From Nemertoderma westbladi (taxonomy: Eukaryota; Xenacoelomorpha; Nemertodermatida; Nemertodermatidae), in assembly GCA_032718475.1 (NCBI GenBank), contig JAUCBJ010008399.1:1-37799 (forward strand): DNA of 37,799 nt. Direction: 5' to 3'. Position numbers and translations under genes: made by a program. Positions 24,401 through 33,059 of the stretch are shown in pieces; positions within the stretch are counted from its first letter, which is position 1, and each line of letters opens with the position of its first letter. The notes under the pieces were generated by a model, which ran no database searches, had not been told where the DNA came from, and saw only the letters and a program-made list of their open reading frames with translations.

Positions 24401-27400
24401 TATCGACGTAGGAATGTGGTATATCGACGTAGGAATGTGGTATATCGACGTAGGAATGTGGTATATCGACGTAGGAATGTGGTATATCGACGTAGGAATG
24501 TGGTATATCGACGTAGGAATGTGGTATATCGACGTAGGAATGTGGTATATCGACGTAGGAATGTGGTATATCGACGTAGGAATGTGGTATATCGACGTAG
24601 GAATGTGGTATATCGACGTAGGAATGTGGTATATCGACGTAGGAATGGGGTATATCGACGTAGGAATGTGGTATATCGACGTAGGAATGGGGTATATCGA
24701 CGTAGGAATGTGGTATATCGACGTAGGAATGTGGTATATCGACGTAGGAATGGGGTATATCGACGTAGGAATGTGGTATATCGACGTAGGAATGTGGTAT
24801 ATCGACGTAGGAATGGGGTATATCGACGTAGGAATGGGGTATATCGACGTAGGAATGTGGTATATCGACGTAGGAATGGGGTATATCGACGTAGGAATGT
24901 GGTATATCGACGTAGGAATGTGGTATATCGACGTAGGAATGGGGTATATCGACGTAGGAATGTGGTATATCGACGTAGGAATGTGGTATATCGACGTAGG
25001 AATGTGGTATATCGACGTAGGAATGTGGTATATCGACGTAGGAATGGGGTATATCGACGTAGGAATGTGGTATATCGACGTAGGAATGTGGTATATCGAC
25101 GTAGGAATGTGGTATATCGACGTAGGAATGTGGTATATCGACGTAGGAATGTGGTATATCGACGTAGGAATGTGGTATATCGACGTAGGAATGTGGTATA
25201 TCGACGTAGGAATGTGGTATATCGACGTAGGAATGTGGTATATCGACGTAGGAATGTGGTATATCGACGTAGGAATGTGGTATATCGACGTAGGAATGTG
25301 GTATATCGACGTAGGAATGTGGTATATCGACGTAGGAATGTGGTATATCGACGTAGGAATGTGGTATATCGACGTAGGAATGTGGTATATCGACGTAGGA
25401 ATGTGGTATATCGACGTAGGAATGTGGTATATCGACGTAGGAATGTGGTATATCGACGTAGGAATGTGGTATATCGACGTAGGAATGTGGTATATCGACG
25501 TAGGAATGTGGTATATCGACGTAGGAATGTGGTATATCGACGTAGGAATGTGGTATATCGACGTAGGAATGTGGTATATCGACGTAGGAATGTGGTATAT
25601 CGACGTAGGAATGTGGTATATCGACGTAGGAATGGGGTATATCGACGTAGGAATGTGGTATATCGACGTAGGAATGTGGTATATCGACGTAGGAATGTGG
25701 TATATCGACGTAGGAATGTGGTATATCGACGTAGGAATGTGGTATATCGACGTAGGAATGTGGTATATCGACGTAGGAATGTGGTATATCGACGTAGGAA
25801 TGTGGTATATCGACGTAGGAATGTGGTATATCGACGTAGGAATGTGGTATATCGACGTAGGAATGTGGTATATCGACGTAGGAATGTGGTATATCGACGT
25901 AGGAATGTGGTATATCGACGTAGGAATGTGGTATATCGACGTAGGAATGTGGTATATCGACGTAGGAATGTGGTATATCGACGTAGGAATGTGGTATATC
26001 GACGTAGGAATGTGGTATATCGACGTAGGAATGTGGTATATCGACGTAGGAATGTGGTATATCGACGTAGGAATGTGGTATATCGACGTAGGAATGTGGT
26101 ATATCGACGTAGGAATGTGGTATATCGACGTAGGAATGTGGTATATCGACGTAGGAATGTGGTATATCGACGTAGGAATGTGGTATATCGACGTAGGAAT
26201 GTGGTATATCGACGTAGGAATGTGGTATATCGACGTAGGAATGTGGTATATCGACGTAGGAATGTGGTATATCGACGTAGGAATGTGGTATATCGACGTA
26301 GGAATGTGGTATATCGACGTAGGAATGTGGTATATCGACGTAGGAATGTGGTATATCGACGTAGGAATGTGGTATATCGACGTAGGAATGTGGTATATCG
26401 ACGTAGGAATGTGGTATATCGACGTAGGAATGTGGTATATCGACGTAGGAATGTGGTATATCGACGTAGGAATGTGGTATATCGACGTAGGAATGTGGTA
26501 TATCGACGTAGGAATGTGGTATATCGACGTAGGAATGTGGTATATCGACGTAGGAATGTGGTATATCGACGTAGGAATGTGGTATATCGACGTAGGAATG
26601 TGGTATATCGACGTAGGAATGTGGTATATCGACGTAGGAATGTGGTATATCGACGTAGGAATGTGGTATATCGACGTAGGAATGGGGTATATCGACGTAG
26701 GAATGTGGTATATCGACGTAGGAATGTGGTATATCGACGTAGGAATGTGGTATATCGACGTAGGAATGTGGTATATCGACGTAGGAATGGGGTATATCGA
26801 CGTAGGAATGTGGTATATCGACGTAGGAATGTGGTATATCGACGTAGGAATGTGGTATATCGACGTAGGAATGTGGTATATCGACGTAGGAATGTGGTAT
26901 ATCGACGTAGGAATGTGGTATATCGACGTAGGAATGGGGTATATCGACGTAGGAATGTGGTATATCGACGTAGGAATGTGGTATATCGACGTAGGAATGT
27001 GGTATATCGACGTAGGAATGTGGTATATCGACGTAGGAATGTGGTATATCGACGTAGGAATGTGGTATATCGACGTAGGAATGTGGTATATCGACGTAGG
27101 AATGTGGTATATCGACGTAGGAATGTGGTATATCGACGTAGGAATGTGGTATATCGACGTAGGAATGTGGTATATCGACGTAGGAATGTGGTATATCGAC
27201 GTAGGAATGGGGTATATCGACGTAGGAATGTGGTATATCGACGTAGGAATGTGGTATATCGACGTAGGAATGTGGTATATCGACGTAGGAATGTGGTATA
27301 TCGACGTAGGAATGTGGTATATCGACGTAGGAATGTGGTATATCGACGTAGGAATGTGGTATATCGACGTAGGAATGTGGTATATCGACGTAGGAATGTG

Positions 27401-30400
27401 GTATATCGACGTAGGAATGTGGTATATCGACGTAGGAATGTGGTATATCGACGTAGGAATGTGGTATATCGACGTAGGAATGTGGTATATCGACGTAGGA
27501 ATGTGGTATATCGACGTAGGAATGTGGTATATCGACGTAGGAATGTGGTATATCGACGTAGGAATGTGGTATATCGACGTAGGAATGTGGTATATCGACG
27601 TAGGAATGTGGTATATCGACGTAGGAATGTGGTATATCGACGTAGGAATGTGGTATATCGACGTAGGAATGTGGTATATCGACGTAGGAATGTGGTATAT
27701 CGACGTAGGAATGTGGTATATCGACGTAGGAATGTGGTATATCGACGTAGGAATGTGGTATATCGACGTAGGAATGTGGTATATCGACGTAGGAATGTGG
27801 TATATCGACGTAGGAATGTGGTATATCGACGTAGGAATGTGGTATATCGACGTAGGAATGTGGTATATCGACGTAGGAATGTGGTATATCGACGTAGGAA
27901 TGTGGTATATCGACGTAGGAATGTGGTATATCGACGTAGGAATGTGGTATATCGACGTAGGAATGTGGTATATCGACGTAGGAATGTGGTATATCGACGT
28001 AGGAATGGGGTATATCGACGTAGGAATGTGGTATATCGACGTAGGAATGTGGTATATCGACGTAGGAATGGGGTATATCGACGTAGGAATGGGGTATATC
28101 GACGTAGGAATGTGGTATATCGACGTAGGAATGTGGTATATCGACGTAGGAATGTGGTATATCGACGTAGGAATGTGGTATATCGACGTAGGAATGTGGT
28201 ATATCGACGTAGGAATGGGGTATATCGACGTAGGAATGTGGTATATCGACGTAGGAATGTGGTATATCGACGTAGGAATGTGGTATATCGACGTAGGAAT
28301 GGGGTATATCGACGTAGGAATGTGGTATATCGACGTAGGAATGGGGTATATCGACGTAGGAATGGGGTATATCGACGTAGGAATGGGGTATATCGACGTA
28401 GGAATGTGGTATATCGACGTAGGAATGTGGTATATCGACGTAGGAATGGGGTATATCGACGTAGGAATGGGGTATATCGACGTAGGAATGGGGTATATCG
28501 ACGTAGGAATGTGGTATATCGACGTAGGAATGTGGTATATCGACGTAGGAATGGGGTATATCGACGTAGGAATGTGGTATATCACGTAGGAATGTGGTAT
28601 ATCGACGTAGGAATGTGGTATATCGACGTAGGAATGTGGTATATCGACGTAGGAATGGGGTATATCGACGTAGGAATGTGGTATATCGACGTAGGAATGG
28701 GGTATATCGACGTAGGAATGTGGTATATCGACGTAGGAATGTGGTATATCGACGTAGGAATGGGGTATATCGACGTAGGAATGTGGTATATCGACGTAGG
28801 AATGGGGTATATCGACGTAGGAATGTGGTATATCGACGTAGGAATGTGGTATATCGACGTAGGAATGTGGTATATCGACGTAGGAATGTGGTATATCGAC
28901 GTAGGAATGTGGTATATCGACGTAGGAATGTGGTATATCGACGTAGGAATGGGGTATATCGACGTAGGAATGGGGTATATCGACGTAGGAATGGGGTATA
29001 TCGACGTAGGAATGTGGTATATCGACGTAGGAATGTGGTATATCGACGTAGGAATGTGGTATATCGACGTAGGAATGTGGTATATCGACGTAGGAATGTG
29101 GTATATCGACGTAGGAATGTGGTATATCGACGTAGGAATGTGGTGAATTATTAATTATTAGCATCGCGTATTCTAATCTATTCGATAACAGCCTGCTCAC
29201 AATATATATGAGTAATATATATCTATAGTCTACTTTATTTTGTGACGTGCTATATATTGAACGCATTGGTTCTCCCAAATAGGCAACTGGTGGTTATAAA
29301 GTGTATTTTTTCTGGGGATTTTACAGCGGAAAATAAAGTCACATAATTTCGCGGTGTGAGGTGGAAATTAGTTAAGTTCTGATATTAACAGAAAAGTTAT
29401 TAATTACCTGTCCCTGTAACATCGACCCTATTAGCATCCCTATGAAGTACATTGAACGCGCTACGGTTTTTAGAGATTTTCTAGAACAGACGACGTCGTA
29501 TTCCATGGCTGCAGTCCAATACATATCCGAACGGTCATAGATATAACCATCAGTACATTGAGTAATACTGCAACAAAAATAGTTGGTTAATTGAAAATGT
29601 TTAATACTGTAAATAGATTAACAAAAGGCAAAATATGTACTGGTGTGTTGCAATAAAAAATTTATTACATTATTAGAAAGAGGTTAATACAAGTGATAGT
29701 CCTTAATGATCTATTAAATTGATACAGGGGAATAATTTAATTATTTATATATTATTATTGTCCTGTATATATACCGGGTTCGTATTGTTACCGATAGACC
29801 ACAGCGAGATTGGTAAATAGGTTAAATCAATAGACAAGAAGGAAAAAAAATAATTATATATTCGATTTAAATATAGTAGCTCACTATATTTCACGCCGGC
29901 TCGAGTGGGGATTATTTCGACGAATGAGCGTAAGCGAGTGGGTGAAATATCAAACGAGAGTCTGAAAGTGAAACAAATGTACTTTATTTAAATCGAATAT
30001 AATATATAAAATTACTATTAATTAAAATATAAATAAAATTAATCCAGTTATTTCATTCGTTTTTAAGCGACTTTTTTAATGTGAGGATCTATTTTGCCTA
30101 ACAATATTTAAATAAGTTTATATGATTATTTTGTTGGCCTGATATTAAATAAACTCATAATGATTTATTGGTCACAATAAATTAACCTACTTTCTCTGTT
30201 TGTATTTTCTGACTATATTTAACTCACTTGGTCCGATTGTCTCCGGTATACATTTCGCACTGAGAAATCGTCGTCTTATCTCCAGGCGGGTAGAACGCCG
30301 ACTTATCTTCGTCTGTCATATTATAATATCCTTCATCGGTTAAATTCAATGAGGGAATTTTACAATGATGGCCGATTTCTGCTTCGGAGAACACCATAAC

Positions 30401-30556
30401 CATCGGACCGAACCCTCCGAGGAAGGGAGCCAATGCGAAAATCAAGTACAACCGAGTCCATTGCCACGGTCCGAAACCGCCAATGTACTTGATGATATCA
30501 TCGAAATCTATTTCATCTTCTTCATTGTTGTCCATTGTTTTATCTTCCTTACCCAT
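12124..30556 (-). CDS. SLC22-like: SLC22-family organic ion transporter (MFS), eight exons
   Basis: Predicted plasma-membrane transporter for small organic cations, anions or zwitterions; the substrate cannot be read from sequence. CDS = complement of exons 30228-30556, 29408-29567, 22466-22620, 21308-21490, 18785-18925, 18013-18290, 13138-13316 and 12124-12402, total 1704 nt, 567 aa plus stop, close to the usual ~550 aa of the family. Seen: acidic cytoplasmic N-terminus, TM1 at about residues 36-56, a large extracellular loop with sequons NLT, NMT, NRT and NIT and several Cys, CTDGYIYD, MFS motif A IADYFGRLP (164-172), KESARWLL near 279-286 (family norm PESPRWLL), LFRTPNLRFRT before TM7, YPTVVRS (476-482), and the C-terminal LPETHKKPLPETIEE. 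All introns are GT-AG and all phases agree. An in-frame TAA lies directly before the ATG; a second ATG at codon 8 has a better context (A at -3, G at +4). Four introns are filled by minisatellites. The family call is firm; the exon 4/5 junction is the weakest point. Confidence 0.93.
12403..13137 (-). other. Intron 7, AT-rich, no array
   Basis: A 735-bp intron between the EI and YPTVVRS codons. Short ORFs in it (for example near 12667-12879) are low-complexity hydrophobic translations of AT-rich sequence and have no recognisable domain. Confidence 0.7.
13138..13316 (-). CDS. SLC22-like: SLC22-like exon 7 (TM9-TM10)
   Basis: Acceptor attatttgtttcag precedes TG GTT TTG TAT. It reads VLYFFGRKYPLMILEIIGG (the second DRxGR-like loop, with Asp replaced) and AQAGRVTFTATFVMVYVVSSEI. 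It ends in phase 0 at ATA|gttagt, exactly where the next exon supplies YPTVVRS. Confidence 0.92.
13317..13766 (-). other. 5' part of intron 6 lacking a gene
   Basis: AT-rich sequence up to about 13600, then GC-richer sequence around 13620-13766 containing the TGACGCA-type word and the boundary of the 53-bp array. No coding signal. Confidence 0.6.
13767..16644. repeat. 53-bp minisatellite, ~54 copies (intron 6)
   Basis: The unit holds CCGATAGTTACAGTTACC, TTGAGGAA and TAACCCTAGCTGAGGG; shorter units read ATTAATTCTCCG. Most copies include TAACCCTAG, the complement of CTAGGGTTA, which fits the YTAGGGTTR site of TRF-type telomere Myb proteins. A subset reads TAACCCTTG and would lose the site. Confidence 0.95.
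16645..17136. other. Unannotated intron 6 spacer
   Basis: About 490 bp of AT-rich DNA between the 53-bp array and the stem-loop array. I see no ORF with family similarity, no tRNA and no repeat structure. Confidence 0.6.
17137..17730. repeat. Stem-loop repeat array: six conserved hairpins with variable spacers (intron 6)
   Basis: CGAGTCCTTTTCAGGCTCG recurs at 17201, 17302, 17402, 17493, 17599 and 17704 (spacing 91-106 bp). It folds as CGAG-(t)-CCT, loop TTTC, AGG-CTCG. Flanks are partly conserved (TTCCRTTRCGTTC before, TAATAGCTCC after), but the central ~55 bp differs between units 1, 2, 3 and 4; units 4 and 5 are near-identical. Each variable segment has its own complementary arms: 17236-17249 with 17262-17275, 17341-17348 with 17380-17388, 17446-17452 with 17470-17476, 17519-17525 with 17569-17575. 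Function unknown. Confidence 0.8.
18013..18290 (-). CDS. SLC22-like: SLC22-like exon 6 (end of cytoplasmic loop, TM7-TM8)
   Basis: Acceptor aactttctag is followed by G TCG AAA, and the donor is TTTAT|gtaagt. It reads FVSLFRTPNLRFRTIIL, then CFNWFVNVIGYYGIALNID and ISGLLEVPA, all standard SLC22 landmarks around TM7-TM8. The length is 278 nt and it leaves one base for exon 7. Confidence 0.93.
18399..18640 (-). pseudogene. Decayed LINE ORF 3' fragment (intron 5)
   Basis: The minus strand reads RNRLHFAGHCFCLKDQPV, then NLVLWQPHG and QPMTFLRRILKDTDLD. This is the C-terminal region typical of many LINE reverse transcriptase proteins (R-L-x-F-x-GHC, LLLWQP, GRPxxTY). There is no RT core; it is a 5'-truncated relic in the gene's sense direction. 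The same family has copies at 34.3-34.75 kb and 35.56-35.72 kb. Confidence 0.7.
18785..18925 (-). CDS. SLC22-like: SLC22-like exon 5 (start of central cytoplasmic loop)
   Basis: A short exon found by searching for the ESPRW motif. Acceptor tataactttttag precedes T CAC ATA AAA GAG AGC GCG CGT TGG, giving HIKESARWLLTTKRVTKA. A charged helix-like stretch ending EIQEKLQRMED follows, then donor GATAG|gtgaga. Entry and exit phases (2 and 2) match exons 4 and 6. The central Pro of the family ESPRW motif is Ala here. Confidence 0.85.
19060..20720. repeat. 31-bp minisatellite, ~53 copies (intron 4)
   Basis: The unit contains CCAAGAGTTAAAACAGCTG followed by CTGAATAATAAA. Point variants are common (AAAACA/AAAGCA, CAGCTG/CAGCCG/CAGCTA), and some units have 4-bp AATA insertions. 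Most units carry the E-box CAGCTG. It is more diverged than the 21-bp array, so probably older or less homogenised. Confidence 0.95.
20857..20913. repeat. Two copies of a TGACGCA...TGCGTCA palindrome (intron 4)
   Basis: TGACGCA, a 6-bp spacer GGCGTA, then TGCGTCA occurs at 20857-20876 and again at 20894-20913. The half-site resembles CRE/AP-1-type bZIP sites. A related word (TGACGCATGGCGCATGC) lies at the edge of the 53-bp array near 13738-13754. Confidence 0.8.
21115..21210 (+). repeat. Fragment of the (GACA)n-associated repeat (intron 4)
   Basis: A short GACA-rich tract is followed by ATCAGAAATGAAATCA and CCAACCC. It matches the core shared by the four repeat copies at 33.4-34.0 kb, so it is a stray fragment of the same family. 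Confidence 0.5.
21308..21490 (-). CDS. SLC22-like: SLC22-like exon 4 (TM5-TM6)
   Basis: Acceptor ttaccatatag is followed by G TTT ATA ATG, giving GFIMACEMSSPKWRTLTG, the family stretch between TM4 and TM5. It continues into MRHDWRSFCLVCVV. The donor chosen is ATATG|gttagt at 21307 (phase 2), which keeps the usual 21-residue spacing from DWR to the ESPRW motif. An alternative donor GAAG|gttagc at 21284 keeps ORF through LVLEEIE, and would need exon 5 to start at a weaker acceptor. Confidence 0.85.
21590..21780 (+). mobile_element. tRNA-derived SINE fragment (intron 3)
   Basis: A T-arm/B-box-like stretch GGGGTTCGATCCCC sits at about 21606-21620. A non-tRNA body follows and ends near CAAATAAGTCGCATTGG. 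The 5' half with the A-box is missing here; A-box units lie 140 bp downstream in the 40-bp array. The family is not identified. Confidence 0.55.
21921..22402 (+). repeat. 40-bp tandem array, 12 copies, each with a pol III A-box-like core (intron 3)
   Basis: Each unit contains TGGCTGAACTGGTTAGCGC, which looks like the D-arm/A-box half of a tRNA (consensus TRGCNNAGYNGG, one mismatch). CTACTACTAATGTCCAC follows. Copies start every 40 bp from 21924 to 22364 and are almost identical. No B-box lies in the unit. Probably an amplified 5' piece of a tRNA-derived SINE. Confidence 0.9.
22466..22620 (-). CDS. SLC22-like: SLC22-like exon 3 (motif A loop, TM3-TM4)
   Basis: Found by eye between the 21-bp and 40-bp arrays. 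Acceptor attttatgcag is followed by ATC GCG GAT, giving IADYFGRLPTFYGS, the conserved MFS cytoplasmic loop after TM2. Then come TM3 and FQRILLGCSS of TM4. The donor is ATGGG|gtgagt. The length is 155 nt, leaving two bases that complete a Gly codon with exon 4. The exon sits only ~100 bp from the edge of the 6.4-kb satellite. Confidence 0.92.
22723..29144. repeat. 21-bp minisatellite, ~306 copies, filling intron 2
   Basis: The unit is GACGTAGGAATG, then T or G, then GGTATATC (21 bp). It repeats over 6.42 kb, 95% of the 6787-bp intron 2. Only one site varies freely (about 56 of ~306 units have G); otherwise I see four substitutions and one 1-bp deletion (near 28583). Because 21 is a multiple of 3 and the unit has no stop in several frames, it produces ORFs of about 2000 codons on both strands; these are artefacts. 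Array edges are mixed for the T/G site, while 25.05-28.0 kb is almost uniform. Confidence 0.97.
29408..29567 (-). CDS. SLC22-like: SLC22-like exon 2 (second half of extracellular loop, TM2)
   Basis: Found from splice sites and family motifs: acceptor tgttgcag, then 160 nt to donor CAG|gtaatt. The split AA|T codon gives the Asn of an NIT sequon. It reads QCTDGYIYDRSDMYW, then EYDVVCSRKSLKTVARSMYF, matching the family pattern of CxDGWxYD followed by a WDLVC-type segment. It ends in phase 0 at residue 163. Confidence 0.9.
29858..30000. mobile_element. MITE-like element with terminal inverted repeats (intron 1)
   Basis: The left end ATATTCGATTTAAATA (29858-29873) is the complement of the right end TATTTAAATCGAATAT (29985-30000), and the pairing extends inward through TAGTA/TACT. 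The interior is CpG-rich and holds a second inverted pair (TATTTCAC and GTGAAATA). The length of ~143 bp and lack of coding suggest a non-autonomous DNA element. Confidence 0.65.
30228..30556 (-). CDS. SLC22-like: SLC22-like exon 1 (N-terminus, TM1, first half of extracellular loop)
   Basis: Encodes residues 1-109 plus two bases. An acidic stretch (DNNEEDEIDFDDI) precedes the family signature GGFGPWQWTRLYLI and TM1. The following loop holds sequons NLT, NMT and NRT and two Cys. The donor is CCAA|gtgagt at 30227, and the frame hits TGA just beyond it, so the exon must end here. Confidence 0.92.
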
Positions 30557-30640
30557 TTATTAATATTAGTAATTAATTAAGTATTGTAATTACAAACGTC
30601 TTACACCTACAAGGTATATACAGGGAATGAGAGAATTTGA
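30557..30640 (-). promoter_or_regulatory. Possible core promoter/5' leader of the SLC22-like gene
   Basis: On the minus strand a TATA-like word (GTATATAC, about 30613-30620) lies some 60 nt before the ATG. The leader between them is AT-rich and carries an in-frame stop directly before the ATG. No transcription start is visible; this is a weak inference. Confidence 0.3.
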
Positions 30641-30779
30641 CGGGAATTTAAATCTACTTGACGAATATCCTATGTCGATGTATCCAATTATTAAATTTAT
30701 TAAAATTATTATTTCATCACCAGATAGGCTGTGCCATTGACACAGAGAACCATGACCATTTGATATCCACAGCTCCTAA

Positions 30780-31480
30780 CACCCGTTCCATTGTCTCTAT
30801 GCAACTCCACCTCATTAACTCATGCCGGAGATTGGCTACGTGTCATCCCATCTGCTCCACTGGGCCTTCACGTATTGGATAGGGAATATCAGCCGTCGAT
30901 ACTGGCTGGGAATACGTATGTCTTCCGACCCATCCTCCTGCGCGGTCTGTGGGTTAGCATCGGGGAATACGTATGTCTTCCGACCCATCCTCCTGCGCGG
31001 TCTGTGGGTTGCCATAGGATCATTTTGGGGACCATAACATCGGGTGTGGTGGGGGTGGCGAACCCATCAGCCGGCCCGGTACTCTCAGGGATGCAATCCG
31101 CAGCTCTAGCGCCCCTGGATCGCACAGCCGTCCAGCTGATGTATATATTCCTAACTGGCGCAGCGGTCAACCCATGGCCTTGGATGTTACAGTCATCTCT
31201 AGTCTCCAGGCCCTCACTATTCACGGATCAGCCCGCCACCCGACCCGGGCCATGCTCTCACAGTTGCTAGGGAACGTAAGACAGCCACCCACACAGCAGG
31301 CTGCCGTTCCTTTGGGATGGGGTTCACCTCACTTGGACCTCACTCACTCCTGGGGGGCTGGGAGTCTCAATCGGCTCTCTGCATCGGGGAAGTTGGGCCG
31401 CTTCTAGAACTCCATCATCCCCAGTGATTTTCCCCCTCCCCCCGACCCGGTAGATTTTCCAACCCCTGTCAGTCTGTCTG
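30780..31480 (+). pseudogene. Decayed retroelement ORF 3' region
   Basis: Pieces in shifting frames read HAGDWLRVIPSAPLGLH, then RYWLGIRMSSDPSSCAVCG (CxxC), SAALAPLDR, and ALDVTVISSLQALTIHGSA, in the order seen in the C-terminal part of a widespread class of invertebrate RT-bearing elements (SGDWL...LGLxL, CxxCG, DVTV). No RT core is present. A 55-bp tandem duplication (30908-30962, 30963-31017) and other indels break the frame. Family assignment is from memory of the pattern and tentative. Confidence 0.55.
30908..31017. repeat. 55-bp tandem duplication inside the decayed retroelement
   Basis: Two near-identical copies that begin GGGAATACGTATGTCTTCC. Since 55 is not a multiple of 3, it shifts the frame. 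Confidence 0.92.
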
Positions 31481-32000
31481 TGGCGCGGTAACGCCACAAT
31501 CTGGCTCCGCCGTTGAAACAGAGTCTCACCATTCGTAGACGGAGTACAGAAAATGTACTTGTACTGCCCCACTTGTGTTTACATTTATGTTTTGCTCTCG
31601 TGCTTTGTTACACAAAATAATAATTTTGCTGCCTCCTATTAATATTAATTAATTTTATGTCTATTATTTTCGCGGTGTAAAGTAAAATTATATAAGTACT
31701 TGCTTTCTTTTTAACTTTGTCATCAGCTGTTATTTGCGTCCATGTATCCCATGAGAGGGTTAATTTTTCAATGCGTCAATTGCCCCCCCACCCCCTCCAC
31801 GCTCTAATGTGCCAATCCCAAGTAAGTGATATGGTTCTAGATCAAGTTCGTTTCGGCCATCAGTTCGGTTATCATCAGGAGACTACGGTATAACACCATA
31901 ACACCGATTATGATGCTACCGAAATACCTTGGATTGCGAAAGAAGAACATTATCGAAGATTAGACGACTAGGCGACTGTGTGGAAGGGGAGAAATAAGTT
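31481..32000. other. Intergenic stretch, nothing recognised
   Basis: Contains a C-rich patch near 31783-31800. No coding or repeat structure that I can name. Confidence 0.5.
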
Positions 32001-32108
32001 GAATGAATACCGTGTTTGGGGTTGGGACATCAGGGTGAATGAATACCGTGTTTGGGGTTGGGACATCAGGGTGAATGAATACCGTGTTTGGGGTTGGGAC
32101 ATCAGGGT
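32001..32108. repeat. 36-bp tandem repeat, three copies
   Basis: Unit starts GAATGAATACCGTGTTTGG; copies at 32001, 32037 and 32073 are identical or nearly so. Confidence 0.93.
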
Positions 32109-32706
32109 AAGCTTCAATTAAATCCCGACCGGAAGGTAAAAACCTGGTGGTATTCTTCAACCTTTTATACTTTACAGCAATATATACTATATATAATCGA
32201 ATCTTATCTATTATAATATTCATAATTAATTATGAATAACTGCTAAGCTACAGTAGCTATCAACATAAACTGATGAACCAGTCGGAATTAACTAATGAAA
32301 ATTTATACAACACATCCTTCCAGGAACCTGGGCAATATATATACCCCCACCCTCTCCTCCATGGAACATATGGTGCTGAGGATAAATAACCCTTGTAATA
32401 ATTATTGCAGTTATATACAATTGTACTGCATGCAGGCCCATTGTACAGTAGTATTATCAGCTGGGGATTTACTGTTATACTTAAGAGAACAGTATGACCA
32501 TTACACTGACGCGACGACCGAGAGATGACAGCCTATGCAGGAAATAAAATAACAAGGCTGTATAGATTGTGATGCAGGACGGTAGAGTAAGTAGGCCTAG
32601 GCATGGATTTACAAACTTATTTGCGAAATAAATAAAAAAATAATCTACAGTAAAATGTACATTTTATGGACTCTATTTACGACTTTTAGTCATAAATAAA
32701 TGACGC
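32109..32706. other. Intergenic stretch, nothing recognised
   Basis: AT-rich, with no domain-bearing ORF and no clear repeat. Confidence 0.5.
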
Positions 32707-32993
32707 TTAAGGGGAGATGGTACCCCAGAACAATAAGGGGAGATGGTACCCCAGAACATTAAGGGGAGATGGTACCCCAGAACATTAAGGGGAGATGGTA
32801 CCGCAGAACATTAAGGGGAGATGGTACCCCAGAACATTAAGGGGAGATGGTACCCCAGAACATTAAGGGGAGATGGTACCCCAGAACATTAAGGGGAGAT
32901 GGTACCCCAGAACATTAAGGGGATATGGTACCCCAGAACATTAAGGGGAGATGGTACCCCAGAACATTAAGGAAAGATGGTACCCCAGAACAT
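32707..32993. repeat. 26-bp tandem repeat, 11 copies
   Basis: The unit is TTAAGGGGAGATGGTACCCC followed by AGAACA. A single inverted copy of the first 22 bases lies at about 34987-35008, some 2 kb away. Confidence 0.95.
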
Positions 32994-33059
32994 TAAGAAT
33001 TCTAAATCAGAATTTAACGTAGATTTCAGAAATCGAAATCCTAACATCCCATCATAAGC

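Noticed and set aside
22631-29278. ORFs of about 2215, 2145 and 1951 codons as giant repeat proteins
   Set aside because: They are translations of one 21-bp stop-free repeat within an intron, present on both strands and several frames; array edges, not gene signals, define their ends.
30791-31270. 159-codon ORF as a host protein
   Set aside because: Frame crosses a 55-bp duplication, and matching pieces of a retroelement C-terminus appear in alternating frames; best read as decay.
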